Shown here in pieces: positions 21,724 to 29,544 of a stretch of DNA of 64,000 bases. Origin of the DNA: Ahrensia sp. GTDB lineage: Bacteria; Pseudomonadota; Alphaproteobacteria; Rhizobiales; Rhizobiaceae. The stretch lies in the NCBI GenBank assembly GCA_028817895.1, contig JAPPOQ010000027.1, forward strand, positions 34,440 to 98,439. Direction: 5' to 3'. Each line of letters begins with the position of its first letter. Position 1 is the stretch's first letter. The position numbers and the translations under genes were made by a program. The notes beneath the pieces were generated by a model that was given only the letters and a program-made list of their open reading frames with translations, was not told where the DNA came from and ran no database searches.

Positions 21724-22980
21724 TCACGCTTTCTCATAGACGATCTGGCGCACATTGATGGAATCGGCTTTGAAGCCCGCTTCGCAATAGTGGAAATAAA
21801 ATTCCCACATACGCTTGAAACGATCGTCAAATCCGAGGGGCTTGATTGTGTCCCATGCCTTCCAGAAGCGCAGGCGCCATTCTTCCAGAGTTTGGGCGTA
21901 GTCGAGCCCGAAGGCGCGGGTGGAAATCTGCTCCAGCTGCGCGTCTGAACCGAGTTGTTCCATGATTTCAGCGCTCGGCAACATGCCTCCGGGAAAGATG
22001 TACTTTTGAATAAAGTCCGGGTTCGACCGGTAGTGCTCAAGGTCGTCATCGCGAATGGTGATGACCTGCAAGCCCGCCTTTCCGCCTGGCACGAGGCATC
22101 GGTTGAGCGTATCGAAATAGGCGGGCCAGAACTCCTCACCGACTGCTTCGAACATTTCGATGGACCCTATGCGATCGTAAGCCGCGCTTTCGTCTCGGTA
22201 GTCCTGAAACTTGATGGTGACCTTGTCTGCCAGTCCTGTGCGCTCCATGCGCCCCTGTGCATAGGCGAATTGCTCTTTGGAGATGGTGAGGCATGTCACC
22301 TTCGCGCCAATGGTGCCCGCCACATACTCGGCGAATCCACCCCAGCCGCAGCCGATTTCCAGCACGTGATGATGCGGCTTGATTCCGGTTCGTTCAGCCA
22401 GTGATTTGTATTTGGTTTCCTGTGCCGCCTCCAGCGTGTTGGCCCCGTCGCGAAAAATCGCGCTGGAATAGGTCATGGAGGGGTCGAGCCACTGCTCGTA
22501 AAAGGCGTTTCCAAGGTCGTAGTGCGCCGCAATATTGCTTTGCGCCTTGCGCTTGGTGTTGCGGTTCAGCCAATGGCGAAACGACGTGATGAGGTTCATC
22601 AGTCGGTTGCGGGCAAACAATCCGTCCGTGCCTCCGCCATAGCTGTTTTTCAAAAACAGTTCGAGGAAACTCGTAACGTCCGGCGAATCCCATTCGCGGT
22701 CGATATAGCTTTCCGCCACACCGAGTGATCCCTGCGACACGACGCGGCGAATGATACCCCAATCGTGTAGCGTCGCTTCACCGTGCGGACCAGGTTCTGG
22801 CGCCTTGAAGGTGAATGTCTTGCCGTCCGGTATGGTGAGTTGCAGCGACCCATAGCGCATGTGGGCGATGACCCGCATTATTGCCGCGACACTGCGCGGC
22901 AAACCCTGCACCGCCTGATGCAGATTGTCCTTCGTGAGTTCGATGATATCCGCCTTTGCAGGTGGAGTCGTTGCAGTCAT
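21724..22980 (-). CDS. cfa: Cyclopropane-fatty-acyl-phospholipid synthase family methyltransferase
   Basis: A 418-residue SAM-dependent methyltransferase of the CFA synthase family. It has the SAM motif L-E-I-G-C-G-W-G-G-F-A, a F-Q-D-Y-R-D segment, and F-E-A-V-G-E-E-F-W. CFA synthases add methylene from SAM across the double bond of unsaturated acyl chains in membrane phospholipids, a stress response. Several paralogues in alphaproteobacteria have other lipid substrates, so the precise reaction is inferred. The ATG at 22980 is preferred over the longer frame from 23031. It sits between the photolyase and MFS genes on the same strand. Confidence 0.88.
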   Translation of the reverse strand: MTATTPPAKADIIELTKDNLHQAVQGLPRSVAAIMRVIAHMRYGSLQLTIPDGKTFTFKAPEPGPHGEATLHDWGIIRRVVSQGSLGVAESYIDREWDSPDVTSFLELFLKNSYGGGTDGLFARNRLMNLITSFRHWLNRNTKRKAQSNIAAHYDLGNAFYEQWLDPSMTYSSAIFRDGANTLEAAQETKYKSLAERTGIKPHHHVLEIGCGWGGFAEYVAGTIGAKVTCLTISKEQFAYAQGRMERTGLADKVTIKFQDYRDESAAYDRIGSIEMFEAVGEEFWPAYFDTLNRCLVPGGKAGLQVITIRDDDLEHYRSNPDFIQKYIFPGGMLPSAEIMEQLGSDAQLEQISTRAFGLDYAQTLEEWRLRFWKAWDTIKPLGFDDRFKRMWEFYFHYCEAGFKADSINVRQIVYEKA

Positions 22981-23076
22981 GCCGTCACCAGCACGGTTCC
23001 TTGCACCGAAATCGGTGTCCAATGGTCTCAAAATTCACCTTCGAACAGCCGCATACACGCGTCAAGCGGCGAAAGT

Positions 23077-24519
23077 TCACCCCTTAGTTGCGTCGAGGGC
23101 CTCCAATGCCCGTTCTCTCGCCCATTTGTGATCCACAATCGGCTTGGGGTAGGTCTCGCCCAGAACGACCCCGGCCTTTATGAGAACGTGTTCAGGCGCG
23201 TCCCAGGGAGCAGGCAGGTGGTCATTCGGCAGGTCTTTCAATTCCGGGACATAGCGTTTGATATAGGCGCCATGCTGGTCGAATTTTTCCGACTGCATGA
23301 TCGGGTTGAAGATGCGGAAAAACGGCGAGGCATCCGCGCCACTGCCTGCCACCCATTGCCACTGGGCGGGATTGCTCGCCGGGTCGCCATCAACCAGCGT
23401 ATCCCAAAACCAGGCTTCCCCATCGCGCCAATCGATCAGAAGATGTTTGATCAGGAAGGACGCAACAATCATGCGCACGCGATTGTGCATCCAGCCCGTC
23501 TGCCACAATTGCCGCATACCGGCATCAACAATGGGGTAACCGGTCTGTCCCCTTTGCCAGGCCCTCAGCGCCTGCTTGTCTTCCTGCCAGGGAAATTCGT
23601 CGAACTTCGGTTTGAAATTTGATTTGTGCAGATCAGGCCATTCCTGAAGCAGGTGATAGGAGAATTCGCGCCACACGAGTTCCTTTACCCAAGTGAGGCG
23701 GGCTGACTTTGGCGCGTTGCGGCGCCCGTCCCAGGCATCGTGAAACAGTTGGTAGGGGCTGATTTCGCCGAAACGCAGGTGAGGTGACAGTCGTGACGTA
23801 CGGTCTGGTCCCGGCTGATCGCGTATCGTGTCATAGTCTGCCAGATCGTCGCGAAGAAAATCATCGGCAGCTTTCCGGGCAGCAGCTTCGCCGGGTGTCC
23901 AACTCTCCGCAATACCTGTTGCCCAGTCTGGTGTGGTGGGCAAGAAGCCCCAATCTTCAAGACTGTCGCTTCCGATGTTGCCATCAAAGGTGTTGAGTTG
24001 TTCCGGGGCTGGCACAGGTTTGCGGGGAAAGACATCCTGCTCGAACTTCTTCCAAAACGGTGTGTAGACCTTGTAGGGGTCGCCGCCACCGGTTCGCAGC
24101 AGTTTGGGTTCATGCATTAGCAGGGCCGCAAAACTCTTTGCTTCGTAGCCACGCTTTGCAAAACTCTTCTTGACTGCGCTGTCGACGGCTTGCTCCCCCT
24201 CGCCATATCGCCGGTTCCACACAATCGCATCCGCGCTGGTCGTGTCCACGACTTCGCTGATGACATCACCAGCGGCACCGCTGCGGAGGATGAGATCGCC
24301 ACCGATCTTCCCAAGCTGCTTGCGGTGGCTCACCAGGGAATGATGCAGCCACCACTCTTGGGCAGCGCCCATGGGCCGGATGTCAGGCGAAATCTCATCA
24401 TGGACATACAGGCAGATAACGGGCTTGCCGCTGTTGGCCGCATGCAACAGAGCCGGATTGTCGGCGAGCCGCAAATCCTGACGAAACCACATGATGATGG
24501 GGGAAGGCGTATCGGGCAT
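23077..24519 (-). CDS. phrB: Deoxyribodipyrimidine photo-lyase
   Basis: A 480-residue photolyase/cryptochrome. An N-terminal antenna-binding Rossmann domain (I-M-W-F-R-Q-D-L-R-L-A-D-N-P) is followed by the FAD domain with W-V-K-E-L-V-W-R-E-F, T-G-Y-P-I-V-D-A-G-M-R-Q-L, W-M-H-N-R-V-R-M and the W-F-W-D-T-L-V-D-G-D-P-A-S-N region. The pattern fits a class I CPD photolyase, which repairs UV-induced cyclobutane dimers with light. The gene is 96 bp upstream of cfa on the same strand and divergent from the OmpA-like lipoprotein gene. Confidence 0.95.
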   Translation of the reverse strand: MPDTPSPIIMWFRQDLRLADNPALLHAANSGKPVICLYVHDEISPDIRPMGAAQEWWLHHSLVSHRKQLGKIGGDLILRSGAAGDVISEVVDTTSADAIVWNRRYGEGEQAVDSAVKKSFAKRGYEAKSFAALLMHEPKLLRTGGGDPYKVYTPFWKKFEQDVFPRKPVPAPEQLNTFDGNIGSDSLEDWGFLPTTPDWATGIAESWTPGEAAARKAADDFLRDDLADYDTIRDQPGPDRTSRLSPHLRFGEISPYQLFHDAWDGRRNAPKSARLTWVKELVWREFSYHLLQEWPDLHKSNFKPKFDEFPWQEDKQALRAWQRGQTGYPIVDAGMRQLWQTGWMHNRVRMIVASFLIKHLLIDWRDGEAWFWDTLVDGDPASNPAQWQWVAGSGADASPFFRIFNPIMQSEKFDQHGAYIKRYVPELKDLPNDHLPAPWDAPEHVLIKAGVVLGETYPKPIVDHKWARERALEALDATKG

Positions 24520-24690
24520 TCAACATTCCACAGGCTGACATACGGTCGATAAACGCTGTGTATCGCCGCTTGGTTTCGGGCTTTGGCGCGTTGCGCCGCA
24601 TTCAGTTGTGGTTCAGCATGGTTCTGCCACAAAATAAGCGTGTATCAACAGCACTGCCTGCGCATGCGCCAATACAAGACCATACGGCGC

Positions 24691-24744
24691 GCTTTGAAAC
24701 AGGCTTTGAAACAGATTGGCGAACTCTGAAATCAGATTGGCGAA
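24691..24744. repeat. Short tandem duplications upstream of the OmpA-like gene
   Basis: The 12-bp word GCTTTGAAACAG is present twice head to tail (24691-24702, 24703-24714). The word CAGATTGGCGAA is also present twice, at 24712-24723 and 24733-24744. The last copy ends 9 bp before the ATG of the lipoprotein gene, in its 5' untranslated region. These look like slippage duplications. Confidence 0.7.
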
Positions 24745-24753
24745 AGTGTACCC

Positions 24754-25416
24754 ATGAAACCCATTCTTACCGCCGCGGTTACCGCGCTCATGCTCACCGC
24801 TTGCACCACCGATCCGTTCACGGGTCAGCAAAAGGTCTCCAATACGGCAATTGGTGCCGGTGTTGGCGCGGGTATCGGTGCGCTTGGCGGACTGATTGTC
24901 GGCAAGAACTCCAACGCAAATACGCGCAACGCCGTTTTGATCGGCGCCGGTGTGGGCGCTCTGGCTGGCGGAGGCGTGGGCCTCTATCAGGACCGGCAAG
25001 AAGCCCGTTTGCGCCAGGAATTGCAGAATACGGGCGTGAGCGTTAGCCGAGTGGGTGATGAGATCGTGCTCAACATGCCCTCGAACATCACCTTTGCCAG
25101 CGGCCAGTCCGATATTCGTGCGGAGTTTTTCCGGGTTCTGAACTCGGTTGCAATCGTGTTGAAAGAGTTCAACCAGAGTCTCGTCAACGTCTATGGTCAC
25201 ACAGACAGCGATGGTTCAGACGCGTTCAACCAGCAACTGTCCGAGCGTCGCGCCGTCAGTGTTGCGCAATATCTGGTGCAACAGGGGACGGACAGTCGCC
25301 GCTTCTATGTCGTCGGTTTTGGTGAGGAGCGACCGATTGCCACCAATGCAACGCCAGAGGGCAAAGCGCAAAACCGTCGCGTTGAAATCCGCCTTGTCCC
25401 GCTGCGTCAACAATAG
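24754..25416 (+). CDS. OmpA-family lipoprotein with glycine zipper
   Basis: A 220-residue outer-membrane lipoprotein. The signal peptide ends L-T-A-C with the lipidation cysteine at residue 17. Residues about 30-85 are rich in glycine and alanine (G-A-G-V-G-A-G-I-G-A-L-G-G), a glycine-zipper-like membrane region. The C-terminal OmpA domain has N-V-Y-G-H-T-D-S-D-G-S and L-S-E-R-R-A, the peptidoglycan-binding signature, and ends N-R-R-V-E-I-R-L-V-P. It resembles YiaD-type proteins linking outer membrane and cell wall. The ribosome binding site is weak and overlaps the short repeats. Confidence 0.9.
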   Translation: MKPILTAAVTALMLTACTTDPFTGQQKVSNTAIGAGVGAGIGALGGLIVGKNSNANTRNAVLIGAGVGALAGGGVGLYQDRQEARLRQELQNTGVSVSRVGDEIVLNMPSNITFASGQSDIRAEFFRVLNSVAIVLKEFNQSLVNVYGHTDSDGSDAFNQQLSERRAVSVAQYLVQQGTDSRRFYVVGFGEERPIATNATPEGKAQNRRVEIRLVPLRQQ

Positions 25417-25476
25417 GCGAGGCAAAGCGTCTGGGAGGCCAGCTTTTGCAGCAAGAGATTGCGAGAAAGTGGAAAG

Positions 25477-25551
25477 TGGCTCCCCGGGCCGGATTCGAAC
25501 CAGCGACCAATTGATTAACAGTCAACTGCTCTACCACTGAGCTACCGGGGA
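25477..25551 (-). tRNA. tRNA-Asn (GTT)
   Basis: On the minus strand the sequence folds as a standard cloverleaf: 7-bp acceptor TCCCCGG/CCGGGGA, D-arm with AGCTCAGTGGTAGAGC, anticodon loop CTGTTAA giving GTT, and T-arm GGTTCGAATCC. The CCA end is encoded. It is transcribed convergently with the upstream lipoprotein gene. Confidence 0.96.
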
Positions 25552-25634
25552 ACGCGCTGCCGCAACGCCCGTCGCGTCATCGGTAGCGAGGAGCTCATAG
25601 CAAAGGTCGGTCGGCATTCGCAAGCGCAATCGCC

Positions 25635-25889
25635 ATGCAGAACACTCAAAAGTCATTTCTGCGGCGTGGAATGCCAAAAAACAGGGCGGCTCGACTGATC
25701 GTTGGCGTCCTGCTGATCTTTGGCGGTGCGCTGGGCTTTTTGCCGATCCTCGGATTTTGGATGATCCCACTTGGTTTGGTGGTGTTGTCGCAGGATTTTC
25801 CCGCCGTGCGTCGTTTTCAAAGGCGCTGGACGGTGCGCATCGGTCGATTCTGGAACCGGTGGCGACCCGCAGGAAAGGGCAAACGATAA
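25635..25889 (+). CDS. Small PGPGW-like transmembrane protein
   Basis: An 84-residue protein. A basic N-terminus (S-F-L-R-R-G-M-P-K-N-R-A-A-R) is followed by two closely spaced hydrophobic segments around a G-F-L-P-I-L-G-F-W turn, then a very basic C-terminal tail with R-R-F-Q-R-R-W and ending G-K-G-K-R. The hairpin layout resembles the PGPGW family of putative inner-membrane proteins, although the exact PGPGW sequence is replaced. No function is known for that family. It lies alone between the Asn and Cys tRNA genes. Confidence 0.7.
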   Translation: MQNTQKSFLRRGMPKNRAARLIVGVLLIFGGALGFLPILGFWMIPLGLVVLSQDFPAVRRFQRRWTVRIGRFWNRWRPAGKGKR

Positions 25890-25994
25890 CGCTTTGCGGG
25901 GTGCCGGATTGGCACATAGTTTTGCTTGGCATTCGAGGGGGCATTTGTTAATCGGTGCCGTCCTATCTTGGACAGGGGCCTGTACGGCGCCTGA

Positions 25995-26068
25995 GGCCTC
26001 GTGGCGGAGTGGTTACGCAGAGGACTGCAAATCCTTGCACCCCGGTTCGATTCCGGGCGAGGCCTCCA
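25995..26068 (+). tRNA. tRNA-Cys (GCA)
   Basis: A cloverleaf with acceptor GGCCTCG/CGAGGCC, D-arm GGCGGAGTGGTTACGC, anticodon loop CTGCAAA giving GCA, and T-arm CGGTTCGATTCCG. T is the discriminator and CCA is encoded. It ends 36 bp before the pcm-like gene. Confidence 0.96.
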
Positions 26069-26104
26069 ACACTGCTTGAGCAAGGCGCGGCACGGGGTGA
26101 AGCG

Positions 26105-26767
26105 ATGATGGACTTCGAACAGGCGCGTGTGGTGATGGTCGATCGTCAGATTCGTCCCAACGACGTGACGCGGGCCGATATTCTGGAAGCATTTCTCGAA
26201 GTTCCGCGTGAGGAGTTTGTACCATCCGAACAGCAGGCTCTGGCCTATATGGATGAGGATATCGCCCTTGCCGGAACAGATGGAGAGCGGTACCTGATCG
26301 AGCCGACCGCCTTTGCAAAGCTCGTGCAGCTGGCCAATCCCGGCCCGGACGACATCGTGTTGGATATCGGATGCGCTACCGGATACACGACGGCCATTCT
26401 GTCGCGTTTGTGCGGATCGGTTGTTGCGCTGGAAAGCGATGCTGGTCTTGGCGAAGGGGCAAGCGAAACGCTGATGCGCCTGTCATTCGGCAATGTTGCA
26501 GTTGTGAGCGGCGATTTGGCAAAAGGTTACCCAAAAGAAGCGCCATATGATGTTGTTTTCGTTAGTGGATCGGTGGGTGAGGTTCGGCAGGAGTGGCTTG
26601 ACCAACTGAAACCTGGCGGACGCCTGGTTGTCGTTGAAGGCAGCGGCAATACGGGGAAAGCGCGGCTCTATCTTCGCGGTGAGACATCGGTCTCTTCGCG
26701 CACCGCCTTTAACAGCGCCATCATGCCGCTGCCCGGCCTGCAACGCGAACCTGAATTTCAGTTTTGA
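26105..26767 (+). CDS. Protein-L-isoaspartate O-methyltransferase-like protein
   Basis: A 220-residue SAM-dependent methyltransferase of the PCMT family. The N-terminus (M-V-D-R-Q-I-R-P-N-D-V-T, then V-P-R-E-E-F-V-P) matches the family. The SAM loop reads V-L-D-I-G-C-A-T-G-Y-T-T, not the G-T-G-S-G-Y-Q of proven PCMT enzymes, so isoaspartyl repair activity is uncertain. Rhizobial genomes keep this paralogue directly upstream of tolC, as here. The frame is open from 25955 through the tRNA; the ATG at 26105 (or 26108) after the tRNA is the real start. Confidence 0.85.
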   Translation: MMDFEQARVVMVDRQIRPNDVTRADILEAFLEVPREEFVPSEQQALAYMDEDIALAGTDGERYLIEPTAFAKLVQLANPGPDDIVLDIGCATGYTTAILSRLCGSVVALESDAGLGEGASETLMRLSFGNVAVVSGDLAKGYPKEAPYDVVFVSGSVGEVRQEWLDQLKPGGRLVVVEGSGNTGKARLYLRGETSVSSRTAFNSAIMPLPGLQREPEFQF

Positions 26768-26932
26768 GCGTCGACGTCCAGTCATAGCGGCATCTGTGCA
26801 ACGCTTGTCGGGTAAAGTGGCGGGAATGTCATCGGCCTTGATGAATTTAAGGATGCTTCGGCTGGCGTTTGCGAGATGCCGAGTCTAGGCTGATCGCTTG
26901 CGACAAGCCGAGTGGCATTGTTGGGGGTCGTG

Positions 26933-28312
26933 ATGCGTAGGTTTTGTGTTGCAATCGCTGTCAGTCTCTCCATGTGCGGGAGTTCCCAAGCCGACAGCAT
27001 CAAGTCGGCCTTGGCGGCTGCTTACGACTTCAATCCAACCCTAAATGCCCAGAGAGCCGCCACCAGAGTGGCGGATGAAAATCTCGCACTGGCAAAGTCT
27101 GGCTATCGCCCACAGATTTTTGGCACCGCAGATCTAGGCTTGAGCCGTTCGCGGGTGGAAAATCAGGTGAACCCGCCCTTCAGCAGCGGTGGAACCAATG
27201 TCACAAATCTGGTGCCTTTTGGATTCGGCGTGACGATCCAGCAGCGCTTGTTTGATGGCTTTCAGACCATCAACAACGTGAAGGGCGCAGAAGCGGGTAT
27301 TCGAGCCAGCCGCGAAACGCTGCGCAATGAAGAACAGAACACGCTTTTCAATGCAGCGACGGCCTATGCTGATGTGCTGCGCGACCAGGGGTTGGTGAAT
27401 CTGCGCCGCGCCAATATTCGCTTTTTGCGTGAGCAGGTCCGTTCCACCAATGCCCGACTTGAGGTCGGTGAGGGCACCCGCACCGATGTAGCGCAGAGCC
27501 AGGCGCAACTTGCACAGGGCGAGGCGCTTTTGGCCGCGTCAGAGGCGGCACTGGGCGCTTCTCAGGCGACATATGTGCAAATCATTGGGCGTCGTCCGAA
27601 AGGTCTGATCTGGCCGAAAGGGCCAACGTATCTCCATCCGAGTTCGTTGAGCCAGGCGATTGCCGTAGGTGCCAATCAGCACCCCGCTATCCGCGCCACC
27701 CAACATCTGGTTGATGTTGCGGCCTTTCAGGTCAAGTCATCGGAAGGGACATTCCTTCCAACCGTCACTTTGAACGGATCGGCGCAGCAGCGCTACAACC
27801 CTTCGAGCGGGGTCAACGATACGACTAATCTTCAGGCGACGGTCAATGTGAACATCCCGATCTATCAAGGTGGTTCTGCCAGCGCGACGGTTCGCCAGAA
27901 CCGCGAGACGCTGGGGCAACGGCGCATCGAGGTGGATCAATCGCGCGATCAGGTGCGCCAGGCGGTCGTTTCTGCCTGGACACAATTGCAAGCCGCTCGT
28001 GCCAATTTGCGCGCCAATGCGAGCCAGGTGCGCGCAGCCAATCTGGCGCTGGAGGGCGTGATCGAAGAGCGCAATGTTGGCCAGCGGACCCAGCTGGACG
28101 TGCTGGATGCGCAAAGCGTTGTTCTGGATGCCCAGGAATTGCAGATTCAATCGCGGCGCAATGAGGTCGTGGCTGGCTATGCTCTGGTCTCTGCAATTGG
28201 TCGATTGAACAGCCGGTCGCTCAATCTTCGCGTCGCGCATTACGACCCGAAAGAGCATTATCGAGCGGTCAAGGATCGCTGGTACGGCCTGCGCACGCCA
28301 AGCGGTCGTTGA
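26933..28312 (+). CDS. tolC: TolC-family outer membrane protein
   Basis: A 459-residue outer-membrane efflux channel. The signal peptide is cleaved probably after S-S-Q-A (residue 20). Two homologous repeats rich in A, Q, R and L follow, with the characteristic A-A-Y-D-F-N-P-T-L-N-A-Q-R start and R-T-D-V-A-Q-S-Q-A-Q-L in the first half, mirrored by R-T-Q-L-D-V-L-D-A-Q in the second. It forms a trimeric exit duct for type I secretion and RND pumps. No inner-membrane partner is nearby. The ATG at 26933 follows TTGGGGGT. Confidence 0.92.
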   Translation: MRRFCVAIAVSLSMCGSSQADSIKSALAAAYDFNPTLNAQRAATRVADENLALAKSGYRPQIFGTADLGLSRSRVENQVNPPFSSGGTNVTNLVPFGFGVTIQQRLFDGFQTINNVKGAEAGIRASRETLRNEEQNTLFNAATAYADVLRDQGLVNLRRANIRFLREQVRSTNARLEVGEGTRTDVAQSQAQLAQGEALLAASEAALGASQATYVQIIGRRPKGLIWPKGPTYLHPSSLSQAIAVGANQHPAIRATQHLVDVAAFQVKSSEGTFLPTVTLNGSAQQRYNPSSGVNDTTNLQATVNVNIPIYQGGSASATVRQNRETLGQRRIEVDQSRDQVRQAVVSAWTQLQAARANLRANASQVRAANLALEGVIEERNVGQRTQLDVLDAQSVVLDAQELQIQSRRNEVVAGYALVSAIGRLNSRSLNLRVAHYDPKEHYRAVKDRWYGLRTPSGR

Positions 28313-28494
28313 GGTTAGCGTTCCGGGCGAAGTTCGTTCCCGGCGCGGCAAGTTCGGCGCAACAATCCTTTGGCAAACTCGAACTTTGTGCTGGGCGGCG
28401 TGATGTTCGCCCGACGCTGTAAGCTATAGTGGCATCAGCGAATCAATGCTGCCGGGCAGGGCATCGGCGACTAAAGTTTCCGGGGGAACACCAG

Positions 28495-29385
28495 ATGGCA
28501 TCGATATCTCAGGACTCCGCCGCACGCCAGCTTGATGATGACAATCAGCCTGCCGAGCCGTCGATGGAGGATATTCTGGCGTCGATCCGTCAGATCATCT
28601 CCGATGATGATCAAAATAATGACGGGCCGAATGCACGTGAGCGCTACACCCATCCTGAAGACCATTCGAACTCCAACATTCCCGAAGTTCGACAGGAAAC
28701 AGCCAGTACCGAAGAGGTAGCGCAGAAACAGGCGGAGACGCCCAAGCAGGAAGCGCGTCCGCCGTTCTTGGCTCGCCTTGCGCAAAACGCTCAGGCCACC
28801 GTCAAGGAGCGTGCCGCGAAGGTCCGTGCCGATCTGGCGTCTCGCCATGGTTTTCAGAAGGAAACGGTTCGGGCCGAGCCTGTGGAAACGCCTCTGGAAT
28901 CTCAAATTGGGCGGACCATGGACCAGGCGGTGGATCAGCCCATCAAGCAGAGCATGGATCCGAGCACGCGTCTGAAGACGGAAGCGCTCGCCACGCGTCT
29001 GGCGCGCAGGAGCGTCGAGCAGACGCGAAAAAATCTGCCACCGGTTTCGCGGGCCTTCCCGGTAGGCGAGCGGGCTGCGCCACCTTCTCCGGCTGCCACG
29101 GTTGACGTGCCGCCGATTCCGCGCCGACCTGCTCAGAATGAGGCGAGAGCGGCTGCAAATGTACAGCTGCCTTCGCTTGCACCCAACACGACATCTGGCA
29201 ATGAGCGACTGGAGAAACTGGCCGCGGAACTGTTGCAGGATCGTAGCCCCGAGATCGACGCCATGCTTTCCGACATGATGCGACCCATTATCCGCAAATG
29301 GCTGGGCGACAATCTGCCGACCCTCGTTGAACGCCTGGTTCGGGAAGAAATCGAACGTGTTTCGCGCGGAAAGAGAGCGTCTTGA
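28495..29385 (+). CDS. popZ: PopZ-family (DUF2497) polar organizing protein
   Basis: A 296-residue protein with the two conserved PopZ ends: E-P-S-M-E-D-I-L-A-S-I-R-Q-I-I-S-D-D at about residues 21-38 and a C-terminal helical block M-R-P-I-I-R-K-W-L-G-D-N-L-P-T-L-V-E-R with E-E-I-E-R. The middle is a long disordered region rich in P, E, Q and R. PopZ forms a polar meshwork that anchors chromosome origins and recruits cell-cycle factors in alphaproteobacteria. Position between tolC and valS is the conserved locus. The ATG at 28495 follows GGGGGAA. Confidence 0.92.
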   Translation: MASISQDSAARQLDDDNQPAEPSMEDILASIRQIISDDDQNNDGPNARERYTHPEDHSNSNIPEVRQETASTEEVAQKQAETPKQEARPPFLARLAQNAQATVKERAAKVRADLASRHGFQKETVRAEPVETPLESQIGRTMDQAVDQPIKQSMDPSTRLKTEALATRLARRSVEQTRKNLPPVSRAFPVGERAAPPSPAATVDVPPIPRRPAQNEARAAANVQLPSLAPNTTSGNERLEKLAAELLQDRSPEIDAMLSDMMRPIIRKWLGDNLPTLVERLVREEIERVSRGKRAS

Positions 29386-29544
29386 GCATTTCCAAGTGTC
29401 CAAGTTGACTTGTCTGCCACCTTTGGCTTTACACCGCCTTTGAAAATGCGCGTAAGCGCCATCCATAAGCTCGATCATCTTCGCCTTGGTGGGACGTGCC
29501 AAGCTGATCGCGCTTGATCAATTGCGTTCCTGGCGGACACGAAG

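Noticed and set aside
28313..28494. Promoter for popZ (CTATAG box near 28427)
   Set aside because: A -10-like word is present but no convincing -35 at proper spacing; too weak to annotate.
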